NCBI RefSeq assembly: GCF_026341275.1
Contig: NZ_JAIFZO010000002.1
Coordinates: forward strand, 198,361 to 262,360
Reading direction: 5' to 3'
Source: Streptomyces ortus
GTDB taxonomy: Bacteria; Actinomycetota; Actinomycetes; Streptomycetales; Streptomycetaceae
Length of the DNA stretch: 64,000 bases
Shown in pieces: positions 45,814 through 54,268 of this stretch. The notes under the pieces are model-generated. The model worked only from the letters and a program-made list of their open reading frames with translations. It did no database searches and was not told where the DNA came from. How positions within the stretch are numbered: position 1 is the stretch's first letter; every line of letters begins with the position of its first letter. The position numbers and the translations under genes are program-made.

Positions 45814-46470
45814 TCAGTCCGTTGCCGGGACCGGTTCCGACGGAGTCGTCTCGGTGTCCGTTTCCGCCGTCATCCTCTTCGCCTTGCGCTTCATGATCAG
45901 CATGGAGGCCGCGCCGATGAGGACGGCGAGGACCAGGCCCAGCCAGGAGAAGCGCTTGAGCCAGGATTCGGCGACCACGCCGACGTAGTAGATGACCGCC
46001 GTGGTGCCGCCCGCCCAGATGATGCCGCCGAGGACGTTGGCGATCAGGAACTTCCAGTACGGCATGCGCAGCACACCCGCGAGCGGGCCCGCGAAGATAC
46101 GCAGCAGGGCGATGAAGCGGCCGAAGAAGACCGCCCACATGCCCCACTTCTCGAAGGACCGCTCGGCGGTGGCGATATGGCCCTCGCCGAAGTGCTTGGG
46201 GAACTTCGCGCCGAGCCAGGCCAGCAGCGGTCGCCCGCCCTTGCGGCCGATGGCGTAGCCGATGGAGTCCCCGATGATCGCGCCGGCCGTCGCGCAGGCG
46301 CCGAGGATCACGGGGTTGATGTCACCGTGCTGGGAGGCGAGCAGCGCCGAGGAGACGAGGATGATCTCGCCCGGCAGCGGAATGCCCAGGCTCTCCAGGC
46401 CGATGACCAGACCCACCAGCGCGTAGATGCTGACCGCAGGCACCGTCTCTAGCCATTCCTGGACGTGCAA
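45814..46470 (-). CDS. DedA-family membrane protein
   Basis: This 218-residue membrane protein of the DedA/VTT superfamily has the conserved segments ESLGIPLPGEIILVSSALLA, AGAIIGDSIGYAIGRKGG and FFGRFIALLRIFAGPLAGVL, and a C-terminal charged tail. Family members move lipids or act in envelope stress. The start is a TTG at 46470, supported by GGGAGGAACCGGCG at good spacing; no ATG or GTG upstream is in frame. It lies just downstream of the GH3 terminator. Confidence 0.92.
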   Translation of the reverse strand: MHVQEWLETVPAVSIYALVGLVIGLESLGIPLPGEIILVSSALLASQHGDINPVILGACATAGAIIGDSIGYAIGRKGGRPLLAWLGAKFPKHFGEGHIATAERSFEKWGMWAVFFGRFIALLRIFAGPLAGVLRMPYWKFLIANVLGGIIWAGGTTAVIYYVGVVAESWLKRFSWLGLVLAVLIGAASMLIMKRKAKRMTAETDTETTPSEPVPATD

Positions 46471-46506
46471 CGCCGGTTCCTCCCGATCACCGCGGTCCGG
46501 GCCGGG

Positions 46507-46538
46507 CCCGGCGTGCGCTCGGTCGCGCGCACGCCGGG
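46507..46538 (-). terminator. Hairpin terminator between GH3 gene and dedA
   Basis: CCCGGCGTGCGC and GCGCACGCCGGG form a perfect 12-bp stem around an 8-nt loop, 45 nt after the GH3 stop in its direction of transcription. Confidence 0.8.
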
Positions 46539-46582
46539 AAGCCTACCGGTTCACGCCCCCTGTCCGACGGCCCGTCGGGACC

Positions 46583-49060
46583 TCATACGGCCACCGTCGT
46601 GCGCAACCGCAGGTCACGGGACGAGGCCCCGATCCATACCGTCCGCCGCCCGCCGCCGAGCACCCAGCCGGACCGGCCCGGGTCCCACGAGGACAGCGTG
46701 CGCTCGTCGACGCGCACGGTGACCCTGCGCGACTCCCCCGCCTTGAGCGTCAGACGTCGGTAACCGCTCAGTACGCGCGCCGCCTGGTCGAGCCGGAGCC
46801 GCGGCGAGGGGCCGACGTAGACCTGCGGGATGTCGACGCCGGCCCGCCGCCCGGTGTTGCGCACGGTGAAGGCGACGTCCAGCCCGTCCCCGGTCCGCTC
46901 CACCGCCAGGTCCTCGTAGGCGAAGGAGGTGTACGAGAGTCCGTGCCCGAACGGGAACAGCGGCCGTACGCCCTTGGCGTCGTACCAGCGGTAGCCGGCG
47001 TGGATGCCCTCGGAGTACTCCTCGACGCCGCTCACGCCGGGGTAGCGGCGCGGTTCGCCGGCGACCGGGTGGCTGTCGTCGTCGGCCGGGAAGGACTGGG
47101 TGAGCCGTCCGCCGGGGTCGCAGTCCCCGAACAGGACGGCCGCGGTGGCCGCCGCCCCCTCCTGGCCCGGGTAGTACATCTGCAGCACGGCGGCGGTCCG
47201 CTCCAGCCAGGGCATCGCGGTCGAGGACGAGGTGTTGAGGACGACGGTGGTGCGCGGGTTCGCCGCGGTCACCGCCTCGATCAGGCCCGGCTGGTGGCCG
47301 GGGAGGGCGAGGGTCGTGCGGTCCTGGTTCTCGGTGGCGTCCTCGTAGGCGAAGAGGACGACGCTGTGCGCGGCGGACGCGGCCCGTACGGCCTCGGCCA
47401 CGTCCTGGGCGCGGGTCGCGCCGGTGACGCGCCGCAGACGGAACGTCTGCCCCGTCTCCCCGCCCTTCGCGGTGATCTCGATCCGGTGCCTGCCGGGGCC
47501 GAGGTCGAGCGTCTTGCGCCGTACCGCGAGGCCGTCGGGGGCTGCCGACACCAGTCCGCCCGCGAACTGCTCGGCGAGCCCGGCCACCACGGGGAAGAGT
47601 TCCGTCCCGTCCAGGAGCACCCTGGGCCGCGTACCGGAGTAATGGATGACGAACGTCCACTCGTCGGCGTCCTCGACGGTGAGTGTCCCCTCGTACGTCC
47701 AGGTCTTCCCGGCGGCGATCCGCTGCGCCTCGGGGGTGATGCCCGCCGACAGGGCGTTCTCCGGCAGGGGTTTGCCGAAGAGGTCCTCGCCGAGTGCGTA
47801 CGAGATCCGGGCGTCCTTGCCCGCCCGCGACCTGATGGCTTCCAGCGGGCTGTCGGCGTGGTCGGGGACAACATGGGCGCTGCCGCCGCCGCTGACGAAC
47901 GGCAGGGAGCCGGTGGGGCCGACGACGGCGATGCTGCGGGCGGCCTCGCCGGTCAGGGGCAGGGCGCCGCTCTTGTTGTGCAGGAGGGTGGCGCCCGCCT
48001 TGGCGACCTCCAGGGCGACGGCCGCGCCCGCCGCCGGGTCCCGGCGCGGGCGGGCGGGGGCGCTGCCGTCGAGCAGGCCGAAGTCGTCCATCGCGGTGAG
48101 GATCCGGCGTACGGAGCGGTCGACGTACTCCTCGGAGACGCTGCCGTCCTGGACCGCCTTCTTGAGGGCGGCCCCGAAGTACCTGCTGTTCGGCATCTCC
48201 ATGTCGAGGCCCGCGGTGAGCGAGGCGACGGTGCTGTGGGCGGCGTACCAGTCGGTCATCACCCAGCCCTCGAAGCCCCACCGGTCGCGCAGGACGCCGG
48301 TGAGGAGTTCCGCGTTCTCGCAGGCGTAGACGCCGTTGACCTTGTTGTAGGCGCCCATGGCGGCGCGGGCACCGGCGCCGACGGCGGCCTCGAAGCCGCG
48401 CAGTTCGACCTCGTTGAGGGTCTGCTCGTCGACCCGGACGTCGACGGTCTCGCGGTCCTTCTCCTGGTTGTTCATCGCGTAGTGCTTGACGGTCGCGATG
48501 AGGCCCTGGCTCTGGATGCCCTTGATCTCCTCGGCGACGAGGTCGGCGGAGAGCAGCGGGTCCTCGCTGAAGGTCTCGAAGTTGCGGCCCGCGTACGGGG
48601 TGCGGACGAGGTTGACCATCGGGGAGAGCAGCACGTCCTGGCCCAGCGCGCGGCCCTCGTGGCCGATGACCCGGCCGTAGCGGCGGGCGAGGTCCGGGTC
48701 GAAGGCGGAGGCGAGCAGGACGGGTGCGGGCAGGGCGGTGGCGCGCTGCTTGACGCGGACTCCGGCGGGGCCGTCGGCGAGGCGCAGGGGCGGGATGCCG
48801 AGCCGGGCAACGCCGGGTACGTAGCCGGCCTGCCCCAGGGCCTTCGGGTCGGTGGCGCCGTGCAGCAGGGAGATCTTCTCGTCCAGGGTGAGCCGGTTGA
48901 GCAGACTCTCGACGCGGGGGCCCGCGGCCGGCTCCCGTACGGACGCCCGGGCCGGCGCGGGGCCGCCGGTGGTCGCGGCGAGGGCCACGGCGGTCGCGCC
49001 GCCCAGCAGGCGCAGGGCGGACCGGCGGGACACCGGCCGACGGGAGACGGGGTGGGACAT
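46583..49060 (-). CDS. Tat-exported GH3 family beta-glycosidase with PA14 domain
   Basis: This 825-residue secreted glycosidase has a Tat signal (twin Arg in SRRSALRLLGGATAVALAAT). The GH3 N-terminal domain carries the general recognition motif KHYAMNNQEKDRE and the nucleophile Asp in GWVMTDWYAAHS. A PA14-type insert lies near residues 420-560 (TYEGTLTVEDADEWTFVIHY), then the GH3 C-terminal domain and a fibronectin-III-like domain (DIPQVYVGPSP). It would hydrolyse beta-linked glucosides or similar plant polymers outside the cell. No sugar transporter is adjacent. Confidence 0.93.
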   Translation of the reverse strand: MSHPVSRRPVSRRSALRLLGGATAVALAATTGGPAPARASVREPAAGPRVESLLNRLTLDEKISLLHGATDPKALGQAGYVPGVARLGIPPLRLADGPAGVRVKQRATALPAPVLLASAFDPDLARRYGRVIGHEGRALGQDVLLSPMVNLVRTPYAGRNFETFSEDPLLSADLVAEEIKGIQSQGLIATVKHYAMNNQEKDRETVDVRVDEQTLNEVELRGFEAAVGAGARAAMGAYNKVNGVYACENAELLTGVLRDRWGFEGWVMTDWYAAHSTVASLTAGLDMEMPNSRYFGAALKKAVQDGSVSEEYVDRSVRRILTAMDDFGLLDGSAPARPRRDPAAGAAVALEVAKAGATLLHNKSGALPLTGEAARSIAVVGPTGSLPFVSGGGSAHVVPDHADSPLEAIRSRAGKDARISYALGEDLFGKPLPENALSAGITPEAQRIAAGKTWTYEGTLTVEDADEWTFVIHYSGTRPRVLLDGTELFPVVAGLAEQFAGGLVSAAPDGLAVRRKTLDLGPGRHRIEITAKGGETGQTFRLRRVTGATRAQDVAEAVRAASAAHSVVLFAYEDATENQDRTTLALPGHQPGLIEAVTAANPRTTVVLNTSSSTAMPWLERTAAVLQMYYPGQEGAAATAAVLFGDCDPGGRLTQSFPADDDSHPVAGEPRRYPGVSGVEEYSEGIHAGYRWYDAKGVRPLFPFGHGLSYTSFAYEDLAVERTGDGLDVAFTVRNTGRRAGVDIPQVYVGPSPRLRLDQAARVLSGYRRLTLKAGESRRVTVRVDERTLSSWDPGRSGWVLGGGRRTVWIGASSRDLRLRTTVAV

Positions 49061-49208
49061 GAGGCGTCACTCCTCGTTGGGTGCGGGCACGAGGAGGTGA
49101 ACCGCGGGGCGCGCGGGCGGCCGTGCTGGTTCGCCCTCCGGACGCACTATGCGACAAAAGGGACGTGACGGGCCGTTAGGCACCACCGTCACGGCAGAAA
49201 ATATGACC

Positions 49209-49235
49209 GCACCGGCCGGATCAGCACGCCGGTGC
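49209..49235 (-). terminator. Hairpin after the SpoIIE-domain gene
   Basis: GCACCGGC and GCCGGTGC form a perfect 8-bp stem with an 11-nt loop, 35 nt beyond the stop of the gene at 49270. A run of GGCCGG units also lies between. Confidence 0.6.
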
Positions 49236-49269
49236 AGCACGCAGGCCGGAAGGCCGGCCGGCCGGCCGA

Positions 49270-51750
49270 TCAGAACGACGGGCCCGCCAAGGACTGCTCC
49301 GTCCAGATGATCTTGCCGTCCTGGGTGTAGCGGGTCCCCCAGCGCTGGGTGCACCGGGAGACCAGGAAGAGCCCGCGACCGCCCTCGTCGGTCGTCTTCG
49401 GATGGCGCAGGTGCGGGGCCGTGGGGCTGGCGTCCCACACCTCGCAGACCAGGGTCCTCGACAGGATCAGCCGCAGCCTGATGGGGCCCTCCGCGTGCCG
49501 GATCGCGTTGGTGAACAGCTCGCTGACGACCAGTTCGGTCGTGAAGGTCAGCTCGTCGAGACCCCAGTCGCACAGCTGGCGCGAGGTGCGCTTGCGGACC
49601 TCTGCGACCGAGGCCGGGTCACCGGGCAGCTCCCAGGACACCGTCCGGTCCGCCGGCAGCCGGCGGGCCCGGGCCAGCAGCAGCACCACGTCGTCCGGCG
49701 GGCGCGCGGGGACCAGGGCGTCGACCACGGCCCGGACGCGGTCGTCCAGGTCCGGGGCCCGCCGTTCGAGCACCTGGCGCAGCCGCTCCCGGTCGGCGGC
49801 GGCGTCGCGCCGGTCCGCGGGCCCCTCGGCGGCGAGCAGCCCGTCGGTGCACAGGGCGAGCACACTGCCTTCCGCGAGCCGCAGCTCGACGGACTCGAAG
49901 GGCGGTCCGCCGACGCCCAGTTCGGGCCCCGGCGGCAGCTCGGGGAAGTCCACCGTGCCGTCCGGGGCGACGACGGCGGGCAGCCCGTGGCCCGCGGCGG
50001 CCATCGACAGCCGGCCGCCGACCGGGTCGTACACGGCGTACAGGCAGCTGGCGCCCTTCGCGCGGACGCCGTCGGCGCGCGGTGCCGTCCCGGGATCGTC
50101 CTCCTGTCCGGCCCGGTCGACCAGGTCGTCCAGGTGGGCCAGCACCTCCTCGGGCGGCAGGTCCAGGTCGGCGAGGGTCTGGACGGCGGCGCGCAGCCGG
50201 CCCATGGCGGCGGCGGCCTCGATGCCGTGCCCGACGACGTCGCCCACCACGAGCGCGACCCGGGCGCCCGACAGCGGGATGACGTCGAACCAGTCCCCGC
50301 CGAGGCCCGTCAGTTCGTCGGCCGGCCGGTAGCAGGCGGCGACCTCCATCGCGTCCTGTTCGGGCAGCCGGTGCGGCAGCAGGTGGCGCTGCAGGACCAG
50401 CGCCGCGTCGCGTTCGCGGGTGTAGCGGCGGGCGTTGTCGAGGCACAGGGCGGCGCGGGCCACGAACTCCTCGGCGAGGCTCAGGTCGTCCTGGTCGAAG
50501 GGCTCCTCGCGTCGGCCGCGGAAGAACGTGGTGATGCCGAGCGTGGTGCCGCGGGCCCGGACGGGCACGATCATCGCGGTGTGCGGTCCAGGTCCGGGCA
50601 GGGCGGCGACCCCGTCCTGGGAGGGGTCGGCGGTCCACGCCCCGGCCAGTGGGTCGAGGCGTTCCTCGATCCAGGACCTGCCGCCGGTCAGCGCGGTGAT
50701 CGGGGGCGCGTCGGCGCGGTACCGGGCCACCCGGCCGATCCCGGCGGAGTCCCCCGGGGCCTCCTCGTCGGCCGAGCGGTGGCCGGCCCGGCGCAGCGGC
50801 ACGGCGTCCGGGCCGTCCAGGGGCCCGCCCGTCGGTCCGGGCGCCGGCTCACCGCCGTCGAGGACGGTCTCCAGCAGGTCGACGGTGACGAGGTCGGCGA
50901 GCCCCGGTACCGCGAGGTCGGCCAGTTCCTGGGCGGTCCGGGTGACGTCCAGGGTCCGGCCGATGCTCTTGCCCGCCCGGTCCAGGAGGGTCAGGCGCGC
51001 GCGGGCCCGGTAGCGCTCGGTGACGTCCACGACGGTGTAGTACACGCCGAGCGGGATGCCCCGGTCGTCGTCGAGCCGGGTGAAGGACATGGCGTGGGCG
51101 GTCTCCCGGTGCGGTGCCGAGCGGACCGTGCCGGCGTGTTCGTAGCCCGCCACGCTCTCGCCGCTCTCCAGGACCTGCCGCATCACCCTTTCGAGGGCGG
51201 CGGCGTCCAGCCCGGGCTGTATGTCCGCGAGCCGTTTGCCGATGCGCTCGCGGCCGGGTCCGCCGCCGAACTGCTCCAGGGCGGCGTTCGACCAGACGAA
51301 GCGCAGGTCGGTGTCGACGATGGCGATGCCGATCGGCGAGTGGGCGGCCATCCGCTCCAGCACCCCGCGGCTCATGCCCCAGCCCGGGGTGCCCGCGGTG
51401 TCCGCGGCCAGGGCCACCCAGCGGGGCGGGCCGTCCGCGGACTCCACGGCGGGCAGCACCCGTACGGTGGCGACGACCGGATGGCCGTCCCGGTGGCGCA
51501 CCGCGAGGAGCCCGGTCCAGCGGCCGTCCCGCACGCACCGGCGGGCCAGCTCGGGCAGGCGGGCGGCGTCCTGGGGCATCAGCAGGTCCGCGACAGGACG
51601 GCCCACGGCCTCGGCGCCGCGGTGGCCGAACAGCCGCTCGGCGTCCGCGGTCCAGCCGGACACCGTCAGACGGGCGTCCAGCAGCACCACCGCGGCGTCC
51701 GCCACGTCGAACCGGCGCGCCGCCACGCCGCTCTTCTCGCTCGTCGACAC
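49270..51750 (-). CDS. PAS-PAS-GAF-SpoIIE phosphatase-HATPase signalling protein
   Basis: This 826-residue protein combines two PAS domains (~12-115; ~130-245, with GIAIVDTDLRFVWSNAALEQ), a GAF domain (~265-470), a PP2C/SpoIIE phosphatase (~490-700; GGDWFDVIPLSGARVALVVG, GLPAVVAPDG) and a C-terminal anti-sigma-like HATPase (WGLDELTFTTELVVSELFTN, EGGRGLFLVSRC). Such proteins both dephosphorylate and phosphorylate anti-anti-sigma factors in the SigB/SigF-type partner switches of Streptomyces. The GTG start at 51750 follows GGAGAGGGTCA. No partner sigma gene is in the window. Confidence 0.93.
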   Translation of the reverse strand: MSTSEKSGVAARRFDVADAAVVLLDARLTVSGWTADAERLFGHRGAEAVGRPVADLLMPQDAARLPELARRCVRDGRWTGLLAVRHRDGHPVVATVRVLPAVESADGPPRWVALAADTAGTPGWGMSRGVLERMAAHSPIGIAIVDTDLRFVWSNAALEQFGGGPGRERIGKRLADIQPGLDAAALERVMRQVLESGESVAGYEHAGTVRSAPHRETAHAMSFTRLDDDRGIPLGVYYTVVDVTERYRARARLTLLDRAGKSIGRTLDVTRTAQELADLAVPGLADLVTVDLLETVLDGGEPAPGPTGGPLDGPDAVPLRRAGHRSADEEAPGDSAGIGRVARYRADAPPITALTGGRSWIEERLDPLAGAWTADPSQDGVAALPGPGPHTAMIVPVRARGTTLGITTFFRGRREEPFDQDDLSLAEEFVARAALCLDNARRYTRERDAALVLQRHLLPHRLPEQDAMEVAACYRPADELTGLGGDWFDVIPLSGARVALVVGDVVGHGIEAAAAMGRLRAAVQTLADLDLPPEEVLAHLDDLVDRAGQEDDPGTAPRADGVRAKGASCLYAVYDPVGGRLSMAAAGHGLPAVVAPDGTVDFPELPPGPELGVGGPPFESVELRLAEGSVLALCTDGLLAAEGPADRRDAAADRERLRQVLERRAPDLDDRVRAVVDALVPARPPDDVVLLLARARRLPADRTVSWELPGDPASVAEVRKRTSRQLCDWGLDELTFTTELVVSELFTNAIRHAEGPIRLRLILSRTLVCEVWDASPTAPHLRHPKTTDEGGRGLFLVSRCTQRWGTRYTQDGKIIWTEQSLAGPSF

Positions 51751-51824
51751 CCTGACCCTCTCCGTCGCTGGGAGTGGTCTTCCCGCGTCGTGCCCGGTGC
51801 ACCCGCGCCGCACGGGCCCAACGT

Positions 51825-51843
51825 ACCGCCGCCCCGGGGCGGT
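51825..51843 (-). terminator. Short hairpin after gntR
   Basis: ACCGCC-GCCCCGG-GGCGGT is a 6-bp perfect stem in the 114-bp gap between gntR and the SpoIIE gene, 21 nt beyond the gntR stop. It is weak by itself. Confidence 0.4.
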
Positions 51844-51864
51844 GAGCCCGGCGAACGCACCCGA

Positions 51865-52647
51865 TCAGGGGCGGACCAGCAGCTGGAAGTCGAAGGTGTA
51901 GCGGGCCGCCCGGTAGACGTGGGTCCCGTACTCCACGGCCCGCCCGGTGTCGTCGTAGGCCGTGCGCCGCATGGTGAGCAGGGCGGCGCCCGCGGGCTCG
52001 CCGAGCAGTGCGCCCTCCTCCGGGGTGGCGCTGCGGGCGCCCACGGTCTGGTGGGCGCTGTGCAGGGTGATGCCCGCGGCCTTCATCAGCCGGTAGAGGC
52101 CGGTCGCCTCCAGTCTCGCGGTGTCCAGGTCGAGGAGGGTGGCGGGCAGGTGGTTGCGCAGGTGGGCCACGGGTTCGCCGTGGGTGGTGCGCAGCCGTTC
52201 GAGCACGATGACGTCCCGGCCCTCGGGGATGCCGAGGGCCGCGGCGACCTCCGCCGAGGCCGACTCGATCTCGTTGCGCAGCACCCGGGTGGCGGGGCTC
52301 TGCCCGGCGGCGGCCAGGTCGTCGTACAGGCTGCTCAGTTCCAGTGAGCGTCTGACCTGGCTGTGCACCACCTGGGTGCCGATGCCCCTGCGGCGTACCA
52401 GCAGGCCCTTGTCCACCAGGGACTGGATCGCCTGGCGGACGGTGGGCCGGGACAGGCCGAGGCGGGCGGCGATGTCCACCTCGTTGCCCAGCAGGTCGCC
52501 CGGGGCGAGCGCCCCGAGCTCGATCGCCGACTCCAGTTGCTGGGCGAGCTGGTAGTAGAGCGGGATCGGGCTGCCCCGGTCCAGGGCGACCTCCAGCCGG
52601 TCGAAGGCCCCGGCGGTGGCCGGACGTGTGGTTCCGGTCTCTGCCAC
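51865..52647 (-). CDS. GntR-family (HutC/UTRA) regulator of the inositol locus
   Basis: This 260-residue regulator has an N-terminal winged helix (IPLYYQLAQQLESAIELGAL, LGLSRPTVRQAIQSLVDKGL) and a C-terminal UTRA ligand domain (VIVLERLRTTHGEPVAHLRN, YDDTGRAVEYGTHVYRAARY). The GTG start has GGAAGGGG upstream. It is last in the leftward inositol operon, 71 bp after mmsA. HutC-type regulators answer to the sugar acid or sugar phosphate made by the pathway, so it is the likely repressor of the locus. Its own upstream region holds a direct repeat. Confidence 0.92.
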   Translation of the reverse strand: MAETGTTRPATAGAFDRLEVALDRGSPIPLYYQLAQQLESAIELGALAPGDLLGNEVDIAARLGLSRPTVRQAIQSLVDKGLLVRRRGIGTQVVHSQVRRSLELSSLYDDLAAAGQSPATRVLRNEIESASAEVAAALGIPEGRDVIVLERLRTTHGEPVAHLRNHLPATLLDLDTARLEATGLYRLMKAAGITLHSAHQTVGARSATPEEGALLGEPAGAALLTMRRTAYDDTGRAVEYGTHVYRAARYTFDFQLLVRP

Positions 52648-52662
52648 TCGTGCCCCTTCCTG

Positions 52663-52702
52663 CGGATGTACGTGCGCGGGCCTTCGGATGTACGTGCGCG
52701 GG
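52663..52702. promoter_or_regulatory. Direct repeat in front of gntR
   Basis: CGGATGTACGTGCGCGGG occurs at 52663 and again at 52685, 22 bp apart (about two helical turns). It ends 16 bp upstream of the GntR GTG start on the opposite side of the mmsA stop. It could be an autoregulatory site or a short duplication. Confidence 0.55.
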
Positions 52703-52718
52703 CAGCTCTGACGGAGCG

Positions 52719-54215
52719 TCAGGAGTGGCTCGGGAAGCCGAGGTTGATGCCTCCGCTGTCGGCCGGGTCGGGCCAACGGGTGGTGATGACCTTGCCCTGG
52801 GTGTAGAAGGCGACGCCGTCGTTGCCGTAGATGTGGTGGCCGCCGAAGAGGGAGTCCTTCCAGCCGCCGAAGGAGTGGTAGCCGACGGGGACGGGGATCG
52901 GCACGTTGACGCCGACCATGCCGGCCTGGACCTCCAGCTGGAAGCGGCGGGCGGCGCCGCCGTCCCGGGTGAAGATCGCGGTGCCGTTGCCCCAGCGGGA
53001 GGCGTTGATCAGCGCGATGCCCTCGTCGTAGGTCCCGGCGCGGACCACGCACAGCACCGGGCCGAAGATCTCGTCCCGGTAGGCGTCCGCGGTGACCGGG
53101 ACCCGGTCGAGGAGCGAGACGCCGAGGAAGAAGCCGTCCTCGTGGCCGGGCACGGTGAAGCCGGTGCCGTCCACGACGACCTCGGCACCCTGGGCGGCGG
53201 CGCCCGCGACGTACGAGGCGACCTTGTCGCGGTGCTCGCGGGTGATGAGCGGGCCCATCTCGGAGGCCGGGTCGCTGCCGGGGCCGATCCTCAGGCCCTT
53301 GGCCCGCTCGGCGATCTTCTCGACGAGTTCGTCGCCGGTGTCGCCGACCGCGACGACGACGGAGACGGCCATGCAGCGCTCGCCTGCCGAGCCGTAGGCG
53401 GCGCTGATGGCCTGGTCTGCGGCGAAGTCCAGGTCGGCGTCGGGCAGGACCAGCATGTGGTTCTTGGCGCCGCCGAGGGCCTGGACGCGCTTGCCGTGCT
53501 CGATGCCCTTGATCTGGATGTACTTGGCGATGGGCGTCGAGCCGACGAAGGAGACGGCGGTGATGTCCGGGTGCTCCAGGAGCCGGTCGACGGCCGCCTT
53601 GTCGCCGTGCACGACGTTGAGCACGCCGTCCGGCAGCCCGGCTTCGGAGGCCAGCTCGGCCAGCCGGCAGGAGGCGGAGGGGTCCTTCTCGCTCGGCTTG
53701 AGAACGAACGTGTTGCCGCACGCGATGGCGAGCGGGAACATCCACATCGGCACCATGGCCGGGAAGTTGAACGGGGTGATGCCCGCGACGACGCCGAGGG
53801 GCTGGCGGATCGCGGCCACGTCGACCCGGGTGGAGACCTGGGTGGACAGCTCGCCCTTGAGCAACTGCGGGATGGAGCAGGCGAGTTCGACGATCTCCAT
53901 GCCCCGGGCGACCTCGCCGAGCGCGTCGGAGTGCACCTTGCCGTGCTCGGCGGTGATCAGTTCGGCGATCTCGTCGCGGTGCGCGTCGAGCAGTTCGCGG
54001 TACTTGAAGAGGATCGAGGTGCGCTTGGCGAGCGAGGCGGTGCCCCAGCTCTCGAAGGCGGCCTTCGCGGAGGCGACGGCGGCGTCCACCTCGTCCACGG
54101 AGGCGAAGGGAACCTGCTTCTCCTGGGCGCCCGTGGCCGGGTCGTACACGGGTCCGAAGCGGTCGGAGGTACCCGCGACGGGCTTCCCGCCGATCCAGTG
54201 GTCGATGTTCTTCAT
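52719..54215 (-). CDS. mmsA: Methylmalonate-semialdehyde dehydrogenase (CoA-acylating), MmsA/IolA
   Basis: This 498-residue aldehyde dehydrogenase converts malonic semialdehyde (or methylmalonate semialdehyde) with CoA and NAD+ to acetyl-CoA (or propionyl-CoA). Family features include GITPFNFPAMVPMWMFPLAI (catalytic Asn), KPSEKDPSA, FVGSTPIAKYI, QALGGAKNHMLV and the catalytic cysteine in SAGERCMAVS. It is the last catabolic enzyme of inositol breakdown here, between iolD and gntR. The start MKNIDHWIGGKPV is typical. Confidence 0.95.
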   Translation of the reverse strand: MKNIDHWIGGKPVAGTSDRFGPVYDPATGAQEKQVPFASVDEVDAAVASAKAAFESWGTASLAKRTSILFKYRELLDAHRDEIAELITAEHGKVHSDALGEVARGMEIVELACSIPQLLKGELSTQVSTRVDVAAIRQPLGVVAGITPFNFPAMVPMWMFPLAIACGNTFVLKPSEKDPSASCRLAELASEAGLPDGVLNVVHGDKAAVDRLLEHPDITAVSFVGSTPIAKYIQIKGIEHGKRVQALGGAKNHMLVLPDADLDFAADQAISAAYGSAGERCMAVSVVVAVGDTGDELVEKIAERAKGLRIGPGSDPASEMGPLITREHRDKVASYVAGAAAQGAEVVVDGTGFTVPGHEDGFFLGVSLLDRVPVTADAYRDEIFGPVLCVVRAGTYDEGIALINASRWGNGTAIFTRDGGAARRFQLEVQAGMVGVNVPIPVPVGYHSFGGWKDSLFGGHHIYGNDGVAFYTQGKVITTRWPDPADSGGINLGFPSHS

Positions 54216-54268
54216 GCGGTGCCGGTCCTTAGTCGTGAGCTGGGCGGGGCAAGCGGGAGCGGGCGGGA

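Noticed and set aside
46427..49168. Long rightward frame antisense to the GH3 gene
   Set aside because: GH3 motifs on the other strand are unambiguous; the antisense product is low complexity.
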